This document shows, one piece after another, positions 6,471 to 14,874 of a DNA stretch of 64,000 nt. Under the pieces are notes generated by a model, which saw nothing but the letters and a program-made list of their open reading frames with translations, ran no database searches and had not been told where the DNA came from. The stretch comes from Zoogloea oleivorans (GTDB lineage: Bacteria > Pseudomonadota > Gammaproteobacteria > Burkholderiales > Rhodocyclaceae). Made by a program: the position numbers and the translations under genes. Position 1 is the stretch's first letter. The number at the start of each line of letters is the position of its first letter. Where the stretch lies: NCBI RefSeq assembly GCF_008107625.1, contig NZ_SDKK01000022.1, forward strand, positions 16,710-80,709, written 5' to 3'.

Positions 6471-8363
6471 ATGACCAATAGCCCGGACTGTTCAGATCTC
6501 GCGATTCGTGCGTCTTGCGAGGATCCGCACATGCAGTGCATGCGCCAGTGGTTCGAGATGGAGGCTGTCGATCTGGCTGCCGGGACGGCGCTCTGCTGTC
6601 TGAAGGAACGTCCCGGGCCCTTGACGCTGCTGCGCAGTCGTTTGCTGTTTGCCGTGGGGGACGGGCGGACGAGTCTCGGGGACTTGCAGGCGCTGTATGA
6701 GGCGGGGCGGCGGGCGCCCGAGCTGGATGTGGCCGCCCTGGCGTGCGCGGCGATGATCGATGCCGTGCTGGCGGCGGGATGTGATTTTGACCGGCTGGAC
6801 GGCCTGGCTGCGCAGGTGGATAGCCTGCTGGCCGAGGACGAGGTTCTGTCCGTGCATGCCCAGGCCGCCTTGTTGCTGCGGCGGGGCTTGATCTCCCTGG
6901 TTCGTGAGGCTGATATCGTGCGTGCCGGGAAGGCCTTCGACGAGGGAATCCGGCTTGTCGAGGGCCGGGTTTCCGAGCCCCTGCTGCTTGCCCATCGGGC
7001 CTTGCGCGGGGTGACGGATTGCCTGACCGGCAATCTGACCCGCGCGGATGTGGGGCTTGCCGATGCCCGCTTCCTGTGCCAGCAGGCGGGCGTCGGCGCG
7101 CGGCCGCGCCTGTTGGTGGAAGGCAGCCTCGGGTTGGTGCGCCTGTTTCTCGGCGAGGCGGCCGATGCCTACTTCATCCTCACCGGGGCGTGCCGGAGTT
7201 CCGGCTTCGGTGCCTTGTCGCCGGGTATGCAGCTGCTGATGCTGTGCCACCGCCTGTATGCCGCGGCCGATTTCGGTCTGGCTGAAGAGGTGAAGGATCT
7301 GGCCCAGCACATTGGCTTTCGGGCCATTCCGGGGCACCAGGCGCTGCTCCACGCTTACCGGCACTTTGCCCTCGGAGCCGTTGCGCTGCGCGCCGGGGAT
7401 GCCTTGCGGGCCTTGGTTCATGCCGAGGAGTGCATGCGTAGCGGAGAGCTGGCGGGGGCCCGTTTGCCGGTCACGCTGGTCGCCTTGCTGCAGGCTCAGG
7501 CCTTGTCCGATCTGCGCCGTTCCCATGAAGTCCGTGCCCTGCTGGCGGATTGGGTGCCGCGCTGGATCGCTGGCGGCCTGTTGCGGGTGGCGGCGGTCGG
7601 GCGGCTGGAACTGGCGATGCTGGATGCGCGCAGCGGTGAGCTGGACCGGGCCCGGCACCACCTGGTCGCCGCCCGGGCGCTGTTGCCGGCAGGCGAGTCC
7701 CTGCGCCCGGTGCATCGGAGCGGGGCGTGGCTGGATGAACTGAACGGGATGCTTGCCGCCGGGCCTGCGGGGTGTGTCGCCAGTGCGCCCCATGTGAGCA
7801 TCCGCACGCTGGGCGAGTTTGTCGTCGAGGTCGGGGGCCGGCGCATCTACGACCGGGACTGGAAGGGGGCACGTACCAAGTCACTCCTGATTGCCCTGAT
7901 TTGCGAGGGGGGGCAGAAGGTGCCCGCCGATCACCTGGCCGATCTGTTGTGGCCGGATTCGGACGGTGCCCAGGCCTTGCAGAATCTCAAGGTGGCCCTG
8001 CACCGGTTGCGCCGTCTGGGCTGCGAGGGGGCCGAGGCACCGGTGAACTGGGTTCATGTGAAGCACGGTCTGGTGAGTCTGCCCGGCAGTTTGTGCCGGG
8101 TGGATGTGCATGAGCTGGTGCAGGCCGTGCAGGCCGGCTTGAAGGCCCCTCACGCGGAGGACGAGGCCTGTCGGGAGGTTCTGGCCCTGTGCGCCGGCGA
8201 GTTTCTGCCGGGCCTGCATCCGACGCCTCCGGTCGCCCGCTACCGGAAGACCCTGCATGGCCTGCTGGATCGGTTGATCAAGCGCTTTCCGGTGTTGGGC
8301 GCTGCTCTTGCCGATGCCCGGGGGGCTGCGTCAAAGCGCTCCGAAAGCGGCGCCGCAGGGTGA
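6471..8363 (+). CDS. transcriptional regulator with TPR-like sensor and C-terminal winged helix
   Basis: A 630-residue cytoplasmic protein. Residues about 60-430 are Ala/Leu-rich helical repeats resembling the TPR sensor region of MalT/LuxR-type activators. Around residues 442-520 there is an OmpR/SARP-type winged helix (Ile-Arg-Thr-Leu-Gly-Glu-Phe, then Ala-Leu-Gln-Asn-Leu-Lys-Val-Ala-Leu-His-Arg-Leu-Arg), followed by a helical tail like a bacterial transcriptional activation domain. No P-loop ATPase domain separates the two, unlike typical MalT or AfsR. An AGAGG ribosome-binding site precedes ATG 6471. It is read towards the PEP-CTERM protein gene 110 bases downstream, which is an obvious candidate target. 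The signal it senses cannot be read from sequence. Confidence 0.8.
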   Translation: MTNSPDCSDLAIRASCEDPHMQCMRQWFEMEAVDLAAGTALCCLKERPGPLTLLRSRLLFAVGDGRTSLGDLQALYEAGRRAPELDVAALACAAMIDAVLAAGCDFDRLDGLAAQVDSLLAEDEVLSVHAQAALLLRRGLISLVREADIVRAGKAFDEGIRLVEGRVSEPLLLAHRALRGVTDCLTGNLTRADVGLADARFLCQQAGVGARPRLLVEGSLGLVRLFLGEAADAYFILTGACRSSGFGALSPGMQLLMLCHRLYAAADFGLAEEVKDLAQHIGFRAIPGHQALLHAYRHFALGAVALRAGDALRALVHAEECMRSGELAGARLPVTLVALLQAQALSDLRRSHEVRALLADWVPRWIAGGLLRVAAVGRLELAMLDARSGELDRARHHLVAARALLPAGESLRPVHRSGAWLDELNGMLAAGPAGCVASAPHVSIRTLGEFVVEVGGRRIYDRDWKGARTKSLLIALICEGGQKVPADHLADLLWPDSDGAQALQNLKVALHRLRRLGCEGAEAPVNWVHVKHGLVSLPGSLCRVDVHELVQAVQAGLKAPHAEDEACREVLALCAGEFLPGLHPTPPVARYRKTLHGLLDRLIKRFPVLGAALADARGAASKRSESGAAG

Positions 8364-8473
8364 TTCTGCCGCTATCGAGCGGCCGTAACCGGTCTGGAAC
8401 CCTGTAGTCGAGACAATGGAAATTGCATGCCCATTGTGGGCCGGCTTTCCAATGGACTATAGGGAGAAGACAA

Positions 8474-9427
8474 GTGACTATGTTGGAAATAGGCAGGATG
8501 GTCGGTGTGTCGAGTGCCGTGCTGGGGGCGCTGGCCTTGTCGTTTGCCGCCCAGGCGGCGCCGGTTGATTGTGCTGGTGGCGGGCAGTGCGTGGTCAGCG
8601 ATGTTGATGGATCCATCAACGTCGTCGCCAACAGCCCTGCCATCACGACCGACGGGTTTGGTTTCAATGTGAAGAATGCCGGTGGCCTCAGCTGGAACGT
8701 GAACGGGACGAACATCCTTTTTTCCCAGTCGAGCTTCTACCGCGTCAATGGTGCCGGTCAGGAATCCCCGGTGGGCGGGCTGCTGTGGAGCACGGCGACT
8801 GAAGACAGCACTGAAAAGCAGATTCGGATTCGCACCGAAGATGGCGGGCAAGGGATCGTCGTCGATACCCTCTACACCCTCCAGTCGGCGATTCCCGGGC
8901 GTACGTCGCAGGTGTTGAAGGATGTCCAGATCACCAACACCAGTGGCAGTGCCATGAGCCTGAACTGGATCGAATTCTTTGACTTCGATCTGTCGGGGGT
9001 GGCCGTTGAGGATGACGACTCCCTGACCAGCGTGCTGCATGCAGGAACCCGGGTGATCACGCAGGGAAACAGTCGCATCGGCAGGAGCGTGACGTCGCAA
9101 TGGACGATGGTTACTGCGGACGGTACGGTTATTTTTGATCAGCCGGTTGGTTACCAGTTGAGCGCCTGGCGTTCAAATCCGAATAGCGGCACGCCCAGCC
9201 TGCTGGAAAGCCTGCTCGATGGCGGGGTGACCAATCTGGGCAGCACGCCGGATTCCCTGAGTGGGCGTAACGACTACCAGTATGGGGTGCAGTTTGCGGT
9301 CAACGATCTTGCCGCGGGCGCTTCGCTGACCTTCCGCAATACGATGACTGCGGTGCCCGAGCCGTCGAGCATTGCGCTCGCTGTTCTGGCGCTTGGCTTG
9401 ATGCGCCGGCGCAGCCGCAAAGCCTAG
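8474..9427 (+). CDS. PEP-CTERM sorting domain surface protein
   Basis: A 317-residue exported protein. An N-terminal signal peptide (hydrophobic Val-Leu-Gly-Ala-Leu-Ala-Leu-Ser-Phe, then Ala-Gln-Ala-Ala) is followed by a beta-rich body and ends with the sorting signal Val-Pro-Glu-Pro-Ser-Ser, a hydrophobic helix, and Arg-Arg-Arg-Ser-Arg-Lys-Ala. Such proteins are processed by exosortase and usually attached to exopolysaccharide; no exosortase gene lies in this window. GTG 8474 is chosen because AGGGAG (8461-8466) is spaced ideally for it; ATG 8480 in the same frame is an alternative. The gene ends just before a strong terminator. Confidence 0.85.
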   Translation: MTMLEIGRMVGVSSAVLGALALSFAAQAAPVDCAGGGQCVVSDVDGSINVVANSPAITTDGFGFNVKNAGGLSWNVNGTNILFSQSSFYRVNGAGQESPVGGLLWSTATEDSTEKQIRIRTEDGGQGIVVDTLYTLQSAIPGRTSQVLKDVQITNTSGSAMSLNWIEFFDFDLSGVAVEDDDSLTSVLHAGTRVITQGNSRIGRSVTSQWTMVTADGTVIFDQPVGYQLSAWRSNPNSGTPSLLESLLDGGVTNLGSTPDSLSGRNDYQYGVQFAVNDLAAGASLTFRNTMTAVPEPSSIALAVLALGLMRRRSRKA

Positions 9428-9440
9428 CGCTTGCTGGTCC

Positions 9441-9478
9441 AGAAGGCCCGTCTCCGTCGGCGCGGGGGCGGGCCTTCT
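9441..9478. terminator. bidirectional intrinsic terminator
   Basis: AGAAGGCCCG (9441-9450) pairs perfectly with CGGGCCTTCT (9469-9478), a ten-base-pair stem with an 18-base GC-rich loop. It sits in the 55-base gap between the convergent PEP-CTERM and DyP genes. There is no long T run on the plus strand, so efficiency is uncertain. Confidence 0.6.
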
Positions 9479-9482
9479 GCAT

Positions 9483-10346
9483 TCAGAGGGAAAAAGGTGC
9501 CAGTGCGAGTTTTCCGTCCTGCATCGGCGGGCACCAGAAATAGGCGCCGGACAGGGGCCGGGTGAAGCGGAACAGGGCATCGACGATGCCGTCCTCCAGC
9601 CCGACCATGCGGCGCATCTGGGCCTGAAAGGCGTCGAGGCTGTGGCCGAAGGCGACGAACATCAGGCCGGCATCCCGGCCTTCCGACCAGGGCATCGAGC
9701 GCCGCACGACAAAGGCTTCGGGGCTGAAGCTCTCCTGGGCGGTGCGTTTGACGTGGGCGGAGGCGGGGGCGTCGTCGAGTTCTTCGTTGTCGCTGCGGCG
9801 GCGGCCGATGCAGTCGTCGCGTTCTTCGGGCTGCATGGCCTCGAAGCGCGTGAAGTCGTGGAGCCAGCGCTGCACGGCGACGAAGCTGGAGCCGTCGGCA
9901 GCGATGGCGGCGGCCACGGCGGCGTCATCCTTGGGGTTCTCGGTGCCGTCTTCGTAGCCACTGAGGTCACGGCCGCCGTCGTGCTTGAAGGCATCCCACG
10001 ATTCTTCCAGCTCGAACACCGGTGTCAGCGCCTGTTCGATGCGGCGGGCGCGGTGCAGGAGTTCGCCGCGGTCGTCGCCACGCAGCCACAGCCACAGGGC
10101 GAAGGGGGTGGAGGGCAGTTCGACGCCGGGGCCGGAAAGGGGTGGAAAGGGCTTGAGACCGGCGACCTTTTTGCCGAGGGCGGTCAGCGGGGGCAGGCCG
10201 ATGCCGGCCACGGTGCGCTCGCCATCCACCACGCCCTGCAGCGCGGCGAGGCCGGCGCCGACGTCGCTGTCGGGCGCCAGGGAAAAGGCGAGGTAGCGGG
10301 CGAGGGGCGGGAGCGGCAGCAGGATGCCGGCTTGCGGGGTGCTCAT
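9483..10346 (-). CDS. DyP-type heme peroxidase
   Basis: A 287-residue dye-decolorising peroxidase that uses H2O2 to oxidise broad substrates with heme. The signature Gly-Tyr-Glu-Asp-Gly-Thr-Glu-Asn-Pro (about residues 130-138) contains the catalytic Asp of the GxxDG motif; the proximal heme His is likely His199 in Ala-His-Val-Lys-Arg-Thr, and an Arg in Val-Val-Arg-Arg-Ser lies after it. There is no Tat or Sec signal, so it is cytoplasmic, unlike EfeB; length and lack of signal fit the class B group. The C-terminus has no encapsulin-targeting tail and no encapsulin gene is near. It stands alone, convergent with the PEP-CTERM gene. Confidence 0.92.
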   Translation of the reverse strand: MSTPQAGILLPLPPLARYLAFSLAPDSDVGAGLAALQGVVDGERTVAGIGLPPLTALGKKVAGLKPFPPLSGPGVELPSTPFALWLWLRGDDRGELLHRARRIEQALTPVFELEESWDAFKHDGGRDLSGYEDGTENPKDDAAVAAAIAADGSSFVAVQRWLHDFTRFEAMQPEERDDCIGRRRSDNEELDDAPASAHVKRTAQESFSPEAFVVRRSMPWSEGRDAGLMFVAFGHSLDAFQAQMRRMVGLEDGIVDALFRFTRPLSGAYFWCPPMQDGKLALAPFSL

Positions 10347-10409
10347 GGCGGGGTCTCCGGGAATGACGGAAAGGTCATCGCCGATGATAGAGCAATCCCC
10401 GCCGTGCCG

Positions 10410-11012
10410 TCAGCCTGCCGCTGCGTCCTTCCGGGCCAGTCGGTAGAGGGCCACGCTGGCCAGGAAGTTGGGCTCGTCGAGGATCACCTTGTCTTCGTCG
10501 AAGGCCAGCCGCTCGCGAATGACGATGCCTTCCTGCTCGCACAGCCCGTCGAAGTCGTCGAGGGTGAAGAAGCGCACGTTGGGCGTGTCGTACCACTGGT
10601 AGGGCAGGTTCTTGGAAACCGGCATGTGGCCGTTGAGAATGGCCTGGCGGTGCCGCCAGTAGGCGAAGTTGGGGAAGCTCACCACGGCTTCGTGACCGAC
10701 CCGCAGCATCTCGCGCAGGATGCCCTGGGTGTTGCGCATGGCCTGCAGCGACAGGCTCATGATGACGTGGTCGAAGAAGCCGTCGTCGAAGCCGGCGAGG
10801 CCTTGTTCCATGTCGATCTGGATGACGTTGACGCCGTTTTTGGCGCAGGCCAGCAGGTGTGCCGGGTCGTTCTCGACGCCGTAGCCGCGCACCTGGCGTA
10901 CGTCGCCGAGGTAGCGCAGCAGGCCGCCGTCGCCGCAGCCGAGGTCGAGGACGCGCTCGCCGGGTTCGATCCAGTTGGCGATCACGTCGTAGTCGAAGCG
11001 ATGGAAACTCAT
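10410..11012 (-). CDS. metW: methionine biosynthesis protein MetW
   Basis: A 200-residue methyltransferase-fold protein. The SAM-binding loop Val-Leu-Asp-Leu-Gly-Cys-Gly-Asp-Gly-Gly-Leu is at residues 21-31, and the family-specific Asn-Phe-Ala-Tyr-Trp-Arg-His-Arg and Tyr-Asp-Thr-Pro-Asn-Val-Arg segments follow. MetW accompanies MetX in many Proteobacteria and is required for, or boosts, homoserine acylation; its own chemistry is not settled. It starts 10 bases after metX ends, so both are translated from one message and fall under the SAM-II riboswitch upstream of metX. Confidence 0.95.
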   Translation of the reverse strand: MSFHRFDYDVIANWIEPGERVLDLGCGDGGLLRYLGDVRQVRGYGVENDPAHLLACAKNGVNVIQIDMEQGLAGFDDGFFDHVIMSLSLQAMRNTQGILREMLRVGHEAVVSFPNFAYWRHRQAILNGHMPVSKNLPYQWYDTPNVRFFTLDDFDGLCEQEGIVIRERLAFDEDKVILDEPNFLASVALYRLARKDAAAG

Positions 11013-11022
11013 GGCGCGGTCC

Positions 11023-12153
11023 TCACACCCGGATGTTGTCGATGTAGGCCTTCAGCACGGCGTGGTACTGGGGCTCGTCGAGGAGGAAGGAGTCGTGGCC
11101 GGCGGCGCAGTCGATCTCCGCGTAGCTCACCCGGCGGTCGCTGTGCATCAGGGCATAGACGATCTCGCGGCTGCGCGACGGGGCGAAGCGCCAGTCGGTG
11201 CTGAAGGACACCACCAGGTAATCGGCCTTGGCGCGGCCGAGGGCGGCCACCAGGTCGCCGGCGTAGTCGAAGGCCGGGTCGTAGTAGTCGAGGGCCTTGG
11301 TGGTGAGCAGGTAGGTGTTGGCGTCGAAGTAGCCGGCGAACTTGTCTCCCTGGTAGCGCAGGTAGGACTCGATCTCGAATTCCACGTCGTAGCTGAACAC
11401 CGGCTTGTCGTGACGCAGGGTGCGGCCGAATTTCTGGCCCATGGCGTCGTCCGACAGGTAGGTGATGTGGCCGATCATGCGCGCCAGGGCGAGGCCGCGG
11501 GTGGGCACCACGCCGTGTTCGTAGTAGTGGCCGCCGTGGAATTCCGGGTCTTTCAGGATGGCCTGGCGGGCCACTTCGTTGAAGGCGATGTTCTGGGCGG
11601 TGAGCTTGGGGGCCGACGCGATGACCAGCGCGTGGCCGACGCGGTCGGGATATTGCAGGGTCCACGACAGGGCCTGCATGCCGCCAAGGCTGCCGCCGAC
11701 CACCGCGGCGAAGCGCGCGATGCCGAGGCGGTCGGCCAGGCGGGCCTGGGCGTCCACCCAGTCTTCGACGGTGACGAAGGGGAAGTCGGCGCCCCACGGC
11801 TTGCCGGTGGCCGGGTTGATGGCGTTGGGCCCGGAACTGCCGTAGCAGCCGCCGAGGTTGTTCACCCCGATGACGAAGAACTTGCCGGTATCGAGGGGCT
11901 TGCCGGGGCCGACCAGGTTGTCCCACCAGCCTTCGGAGCCCGGCGTGTCGGCGTAGGTGCCGGCCACGTGATGGGAGCCGGACAGGGCGTGACAGACCAG
12001 CACCGCGTTGCTGCGCGCGGCGTTGAGCTGGCCGTAGGTTTCATAGACGAGATCGTATTCCGGCAGCACGCCGCCGCTCTTCAGCGGCAGGGGCTCGGTG
12101 AAGTGTGCCCGCTGGGGCACGACGGTTCCGACAGATTGTGGTGCTTGTTGCAT
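11023..12153 (-). CDS. metX: homoserine O-acyltransferase MetX
   Basis: A 376-residue alpha/beta-hydrolase-fold enzyme that acylates L-homoserine in the first committed step of methionine synthesis. The nucleophile elbow Gly-Gly-Ser-Leu-Gly-Gly-Met-Gln places the catalytic Ser at residue 155. The C-terminal Asp and His of the triad are in the segments containing Phe-Ser-Thr-Asp-Trp and Gly-His-Asp-Ser-Phe-Leu. Both acetyl- and succinyl-specific MetX enzymes exist, and those paired with MetW in Proteobacteria are often succinyltransferases, so the acyl donor is left open. Expression is probably controlled by the riboswitch and terminator at 12164-12272. ATG 12153 is preceded by a weak GGGACGAA. 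Confidence 0.95.
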   Translation of the reverse strand: MQQAPQSVGTVVPQRAHFTEPLPLKSGGVLPEYDLVYETYGQLNAARSNAVLVCHALSGSHHVAGTYADTPGSEGWWDNLVGPGKPLDTGKFFVIGVNNLGGCYGSSGPNAINPATGKPWGADFPFVTVEDWVDAQARLADRLGIARFAAVVGGSLGGMQALSWTLQYPDRVGHALVIASAPKLTAQNIAFNEVARQAILKDPEFHGGHYYEHGVVPTRGLALARMIGHITYLSDDAMGQKFGRTLRHDKPVFSYDVEFEIESYLRYQGDKFAGYFDANTYLLTTKALDYYDPAFDYAGDLVAALGRAKADYLVVSFSTDWRFAPSRSREIVYALMHSDRRVSYAEIDCAAGHDSFLLDEPQYHAVLKAYIDNIRV

Positions 12154-12163
12154 TCGTGTTTCG

Positions 12164-12207
12164 TCCCAAAAACGAAAAACCCAGCCGGCGAACGGTCGCG
12201 GACTGGG
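12164..12207 (-). terminator. intrinsic terminator in the metX leader
   Basis: On the minus strand CCCAG, a T bulge, CCG and CGA pair back through the loop CCGT with TCG, CGG and CTGGG (12180-12207). TTTTTCGTTTTT follows at about 12166-12179. It lies between the SAM-II aptamer and the metX start codon, the right place to be the expression platform: ligand binding would favour termination. Confidence 0.75.
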
Positions 12208-12212
12208 CTGCC

Positions 12213-12272
12213 GTCGCTTTAGCCGTACTTGTAAAGCGCCCGCAAGCTGAAGGGTTCAAATCGGCGCTGGGT
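12213..12272 (-). ncRNA. SAM-II riboswitch (metX leader)
   Basis: Read on the minus strand, the leader shows the SAM-II (SAM-alpha) aptamer layout. The P1 strands are GCGCC and GGCGC. They enclose GATTTGA-ACC and CTTGC, and are followed by TTTACAAGT and the conserved GGCTAAAG that forms the pseudoknot. Each block matches the family order and spacing. SAM-II binds S-adenosylmethionine and represses metX or metA type genes. Its position between a good sigma-70 promoter and a terminator immediately before metX supports the call. The family is best known from Alphaproteobacteria. Confidence 0.85.
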
Positions 12273-12276
12273 GCAA

Positions 12277-12306
12277 AGATTAGCGCGAGCGTCGGTTGCA
12301 AGTCAA
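12277..12306 (-). promoter_or_regulatory. sigma-70 promoter for metX-metW
   Basis: On the minus strand, TTGACT (12301-12306) and TAATCT (12277-12282) are separated by 18 bases. Transcription would begin about 12270, exactly at the 5' edge of the riboswitch. The promoter overlaps the end of ptsI, so metXW are transcribed independently of the PTS genes. Confidence 0.7.
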
Positions 12307-12313
12307 ACCCGCC

Positions 12314-14035
12314 CTACAGCTTCTCCACCGCCTCACGTACCCGGTCCGGGTCGTCCAGCTTCAGGAGGCGCTGCACCTTGGGGGTCAGATCGCTGGCATC
12401 GGCGCGCAGGATGGCCTGCTTGACCTCGAGAATCTGCGCCGGGTGCATCGAGAACTGGCGCAGGCCCATGCCGATCAGCAGCCGGGCGCAGTCGGGGTCG
12501 CCGGCCATTTCACCGCACACCGACACGGGTACGCCGGCCTTGGCGCCGGCCTGGATGGTCTGGTGGATGAGGCGCAGCACGGCCGGATGGAGCGGGTTGT
12601 AGAGGTGGGCGACGGCTTCGTTGCCGCGGTCGATGGCCAGGGTGTACTGGATCAGGTCGTTGGTGCCGATCGACAGGAACTGCAGCCGCCGCGTGAAGGC
12701 GCCGATGCACAGCGCTGCCGCCGGCACTTCGATCATGCCGCCGACGGGCACCGCTTCGTCGAACTTGATCTTGCGCTCGCGCAACTGGGCCTTGGCCTTG
12801 TCGAGGAGGACCAGGGTCTGGTCGATCTCGTGGCTGCTCGCCAGCATGGGGATGAGGATTTTCAGCTTGCCGAAGTGGCTGGCCCGGAGCAGCGCGCGCA
12901 GCTGGGTCAGGAACATCTTCGGTTCGGCCAGGCAGAAGCGGATGGCGCGCAGGCCGAGCGCCGGGTTGTCTTCGGTGCGGGTGGCGCCTTCGAGTTCCTT
13001 GTCGGCGCCGACGTCGAGGGTGCGCACGGTGACCGGCTTGCCGGCCATGGTCTTGAGCACCGATTTGTAGGCCTCGAACTGCTCGTCCTCGTCGGGCCAG
13101 GTGTCGCGGCTCATGAACAGGAATTCGGTGCGGAACAGGCCGACGCCGTCGGCTTCGACGCTCTTGGCCTGGATCGCGTCGGGGGGCAGCTCGATGTTGG
13201 CGAGAATCTGTACTTCTTCGCCGTCGAGGGTGGCCGCGCGGGTGGACTTGAGGCGCTTGAGCTTGGAGCGCTCGAGTTCCATGGTCGCCTTGCGCAGGCG
13301 GTATTCCTCAAGCACCCGCTCGTCGGGATCGATGATCACCACGCCGCGGGTGCCGTCGATGATGATCAGCTCGTCGTCCTTCACCACATGGCGGATGTGG
13401 CGCAGGGCGACGACGGCCGGGATCGACAGGCTGCGGGCGACGATGGCGGTGTGGCCGGTGGGCCCGCCCGCGTCGGTGACGAAACCGGCGACGGCGTGAT
13501 CCTTGAAGCCGATGGTGTCGGTGGGCGACAGGTCGTGGGCGACGACGATGGTGCCCAGCCCGTCCTTGCGCTTGGGCGGCAGATGGCCCGGGCGGCCGAG
13601 GAGAACCTTGACGACCCGTTCGACGACCTGCACCACGTCTGACTTGCGCTCGCGCAGGTAGGCGTCCTCGATGGCCTCGAACTGTTCGACGAGGTGTTCC
13701 ATCTGCTGGACCAGTGCCCATTCGGCGTTGGCCCGGCGGGTGCGGATCAGGTTCTCGGCGGCATCGGCGAGCAGCGGGTCTTCGAGGAACATGATGTGCA
13801 TGCCGACGAAGGCATCCACCTCGGAGGGCGCCGCACCGGAGCCGGAGGCGGCCTTGAGCCCGGCGAGTTCGGCCTTGACGACGTCGACCGCACTGCGCAG
13901 GCGCGCCACTTCGGCTTCGACGTGGCGCGGGGCGACGGTGAAGTGGGCGACTTCAAGCAGCGCATGGGAAACCAGGTGGGCATGCCCGATGGCGATACCC
14001 TGGGAGACGGCCAGGCCGTGGACGGTGAAGCTCAT
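12314..14035 (-). CDS. ptsI: PTS enzyme I (phosphoenolpyruvate-protein phosphotransferase)
   Basis: A 574-residue enzyme I that takes phosphate from PEP onto His195 in Gly-Gly-Pro-Thr-Gly-His-Thr-Ala and passes it to HPr. The N-terminal HPr-binding domain, the phospho-His domain, and the C-terminal PEP-binding barrel (Gly-Leu-Phe-Arg-Thr-Glu-Phe-Leu; Val-Arg-Thr-Leu-Asp-Val-Gly-Ala-Asp; Cys-Gly-Glu-Met-Ala) are all present. ATG 14035 is chosen for its GGGAGG ribosome-binding site and because the family start follows directly. It is the last of three PTS genes in the order EIIA, ptsH, ptsI; no EIIB or EIIC sugar permease is nearby, so the pathway is probably regulatory. Confidence 0.97.
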   Translation of the reverse strand: MSFTVHGLAVSQGIAIGHAHLVSHALLEVAHFTVAPRHVEAEVARLRSAVDVVKAELAGLKAASGSGAAPSEVDAFVGMHIMFLEDPLLADAAENLIRTRRANAEWALVQQMEHLVEQFEAIEDAYLRERKSDVVQVVERVVKVLLGRPGHLPPKRKDGLGTIVVAHDLSPTDTIGFKDHAVAGFVTDAGGPTGHTAIVARSLSIPAVVALRHIRHVVKDDELIIIDGTRGVVIIDPDERVLEEYRLRKATMELERSKLKRLKSTRAATLDGEEVQILANIELPPDAIQAKSVEADGVGLFRTEFLFMSRDTWPDEDEQFEAYKSVLKTMAGKPVTVRTLDVGADKELEGATRTEDNPALGLRAIRFCLAEPKMFLTQLRALLRASHFGKLKILIPMLASSHEIDQTLVLLDKAKAQLRERKIKFDEAVPVGGMIEVPAAALCIGAFTRRLQFLSIGTNDLIQYTLAIDRGNEAVAHLYNPLHPAVLRLIHQTIQAGAKAGVPVSVCGEMAGDPDCARLLIGMGLRQFSMHPAQILEVKQAILRADASDLTPKVQRLLKLDDPDRVREAVEKL

Positions 14036-14069
14036 CGGTGCCCTCCCTTTGTCGTGTGGGCCGGCTGGG

Positions 14070-14339
14070 TCACTCACCCTCCCCGAACTTGTCGGCGATG
14101 AGGGCAATGAGCGCGGACATGGCCTGGTCGGCATCTTCGCCGACGGTGTCGATGGTGATGGTGCTGCCCCTGGCGGCGGCCAGCATCATGACGCCCATGA
14201 TGCTCTTGGCGTTGACGCGCTTGCCGTTGCGTTCGAGCCAGACTTCACTCTGGAAGGCGCTCGCTGTTTGGGTGAGCTTGGCGGAGGCGCGGGCGTGGAG
14301 GCCCAGCTTGTTGATGATTTCAGCGTCCTGGCGGGGCAT
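14070..14339 (-). CDS. ptsH: PTS phosphocarrier protein HPr
   Basis: An 89-residue HPr. His15 in Lys-Leu-Gly-Leu-His-Ala-Arg is the enzyme I phosphorylation site, and Ser46 in Ala-Lys-Ser-Ile-Met-Gly-Val-Met is the regulatory site used by HPr kinase. The usual Pro18 after Arg17 is Ala here (His-Ala-Arg-Ala-Ser), as in other betaproteobacterial HPr as far as I recall. Conservation of the Ser46 region suggests an HPr kinase elsewhere in the genome. It sits between the EIIA and ptsI genes on the same strand. Confidence 0.96.
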   Translation of the reverse strand: MPRQDAEIINKLGLHARASAKLTQTASAFQSEVWLERNGKRVNAKSIMGVMMLAAARGSTITIDTVGEDADQAMSALIALIADKFGEGE

Positions 14340-14412
14340 GGGTGTTCTTCCTGTCTTCCTCGATGTGGCAATCGGTTTATTGTTGTTTTCGCTTGCAGCG
14401 CTGTTTCAGGCT

Positions 14413-14796
14413 TTATTTCATATGCACGACGCCTTCGCAGGCGCCGGCAACCGCTTTCTTGACCAGGATTTCCATGTTGCGTTCCCGGTAGGTGATTGTT
14501 CGCAGCAGCATGGGCAGGTTGACTCCGGCGACGCCTTCGATGCGGCCGGGCTCAAGGAGCTTGGCGGCGGTGTTGGCGGGGGTGGCCCCGAGGATGTCGC
14601 TGAGGATCAGCACGCCTTCGCCGGTATCCACCATGTCGAGCAACTGGCGAGCCAGCGGCAGGGTGTCGAGAGGGTCGTCCTGACCCGACACGCCCAGCTG
14701 CAGGAGCTGTGGCGGGCGCCGGTTCATGACATGGCAGGCGCACTGGATGAGCGATTCGCCCAGGCTGCCATGGGTTATGAGAAGGATCCCGATCAT
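14413..14796 (-). CDS. PTS EIIA component, mannose (ManX-like) family
   Basis: A 127-residue EIIA of the mannose family. The active-site His9 lies in Leu-Ile-Thr-His-Gly-Ser-Leu-Gly-Glu, and Ile-Leu-Ser-Asp-Ile-Leu-Gly-Ala-Thr-Pro matches the substrate-side loop. The start at 14796 gives the family-typical N-terminus; two further in-frame Met codons upstream would only add a non-conserved leader. With ptsH and ptsI it forms a phosphoryl chain with no permease in sight, so its phosphorylation state probably regulates a partner protein. Confidence 0.93.
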   Translation of the reverse strand: MIGILLITHGSLGESLIQCACHVMNRRPPQLLQLGVSGQDDPLDTLPLARQLLDMVDTGEGVLILSDILGATPANTAAKLLEPGRIEGVAGVNLPMLLRTITYRERNMEILVKKAVAGACEGVVHMK

Positions 14797-14874
14797 TCGC
14801 CCCATTCTATCCGAAGGGGCAGGGCCAGCAAGCCGGAATAAGCCGGAGTGCTGAGGCAAATCAAACCGATTTTT

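Noticed and set aside
8364..8473. Sigma-54 promoter for the PEP-CTERM gene
   Set aside because: A TGG...TGC stretch is present, but the GG-to-GC spacing does not fit the -24/-12 consensus.
9483..10346. Encapsulin cargo peroxidase
   Set aside because: The DyP C-terminus has no targeting peptide and no shell-protein gene is adjacent.
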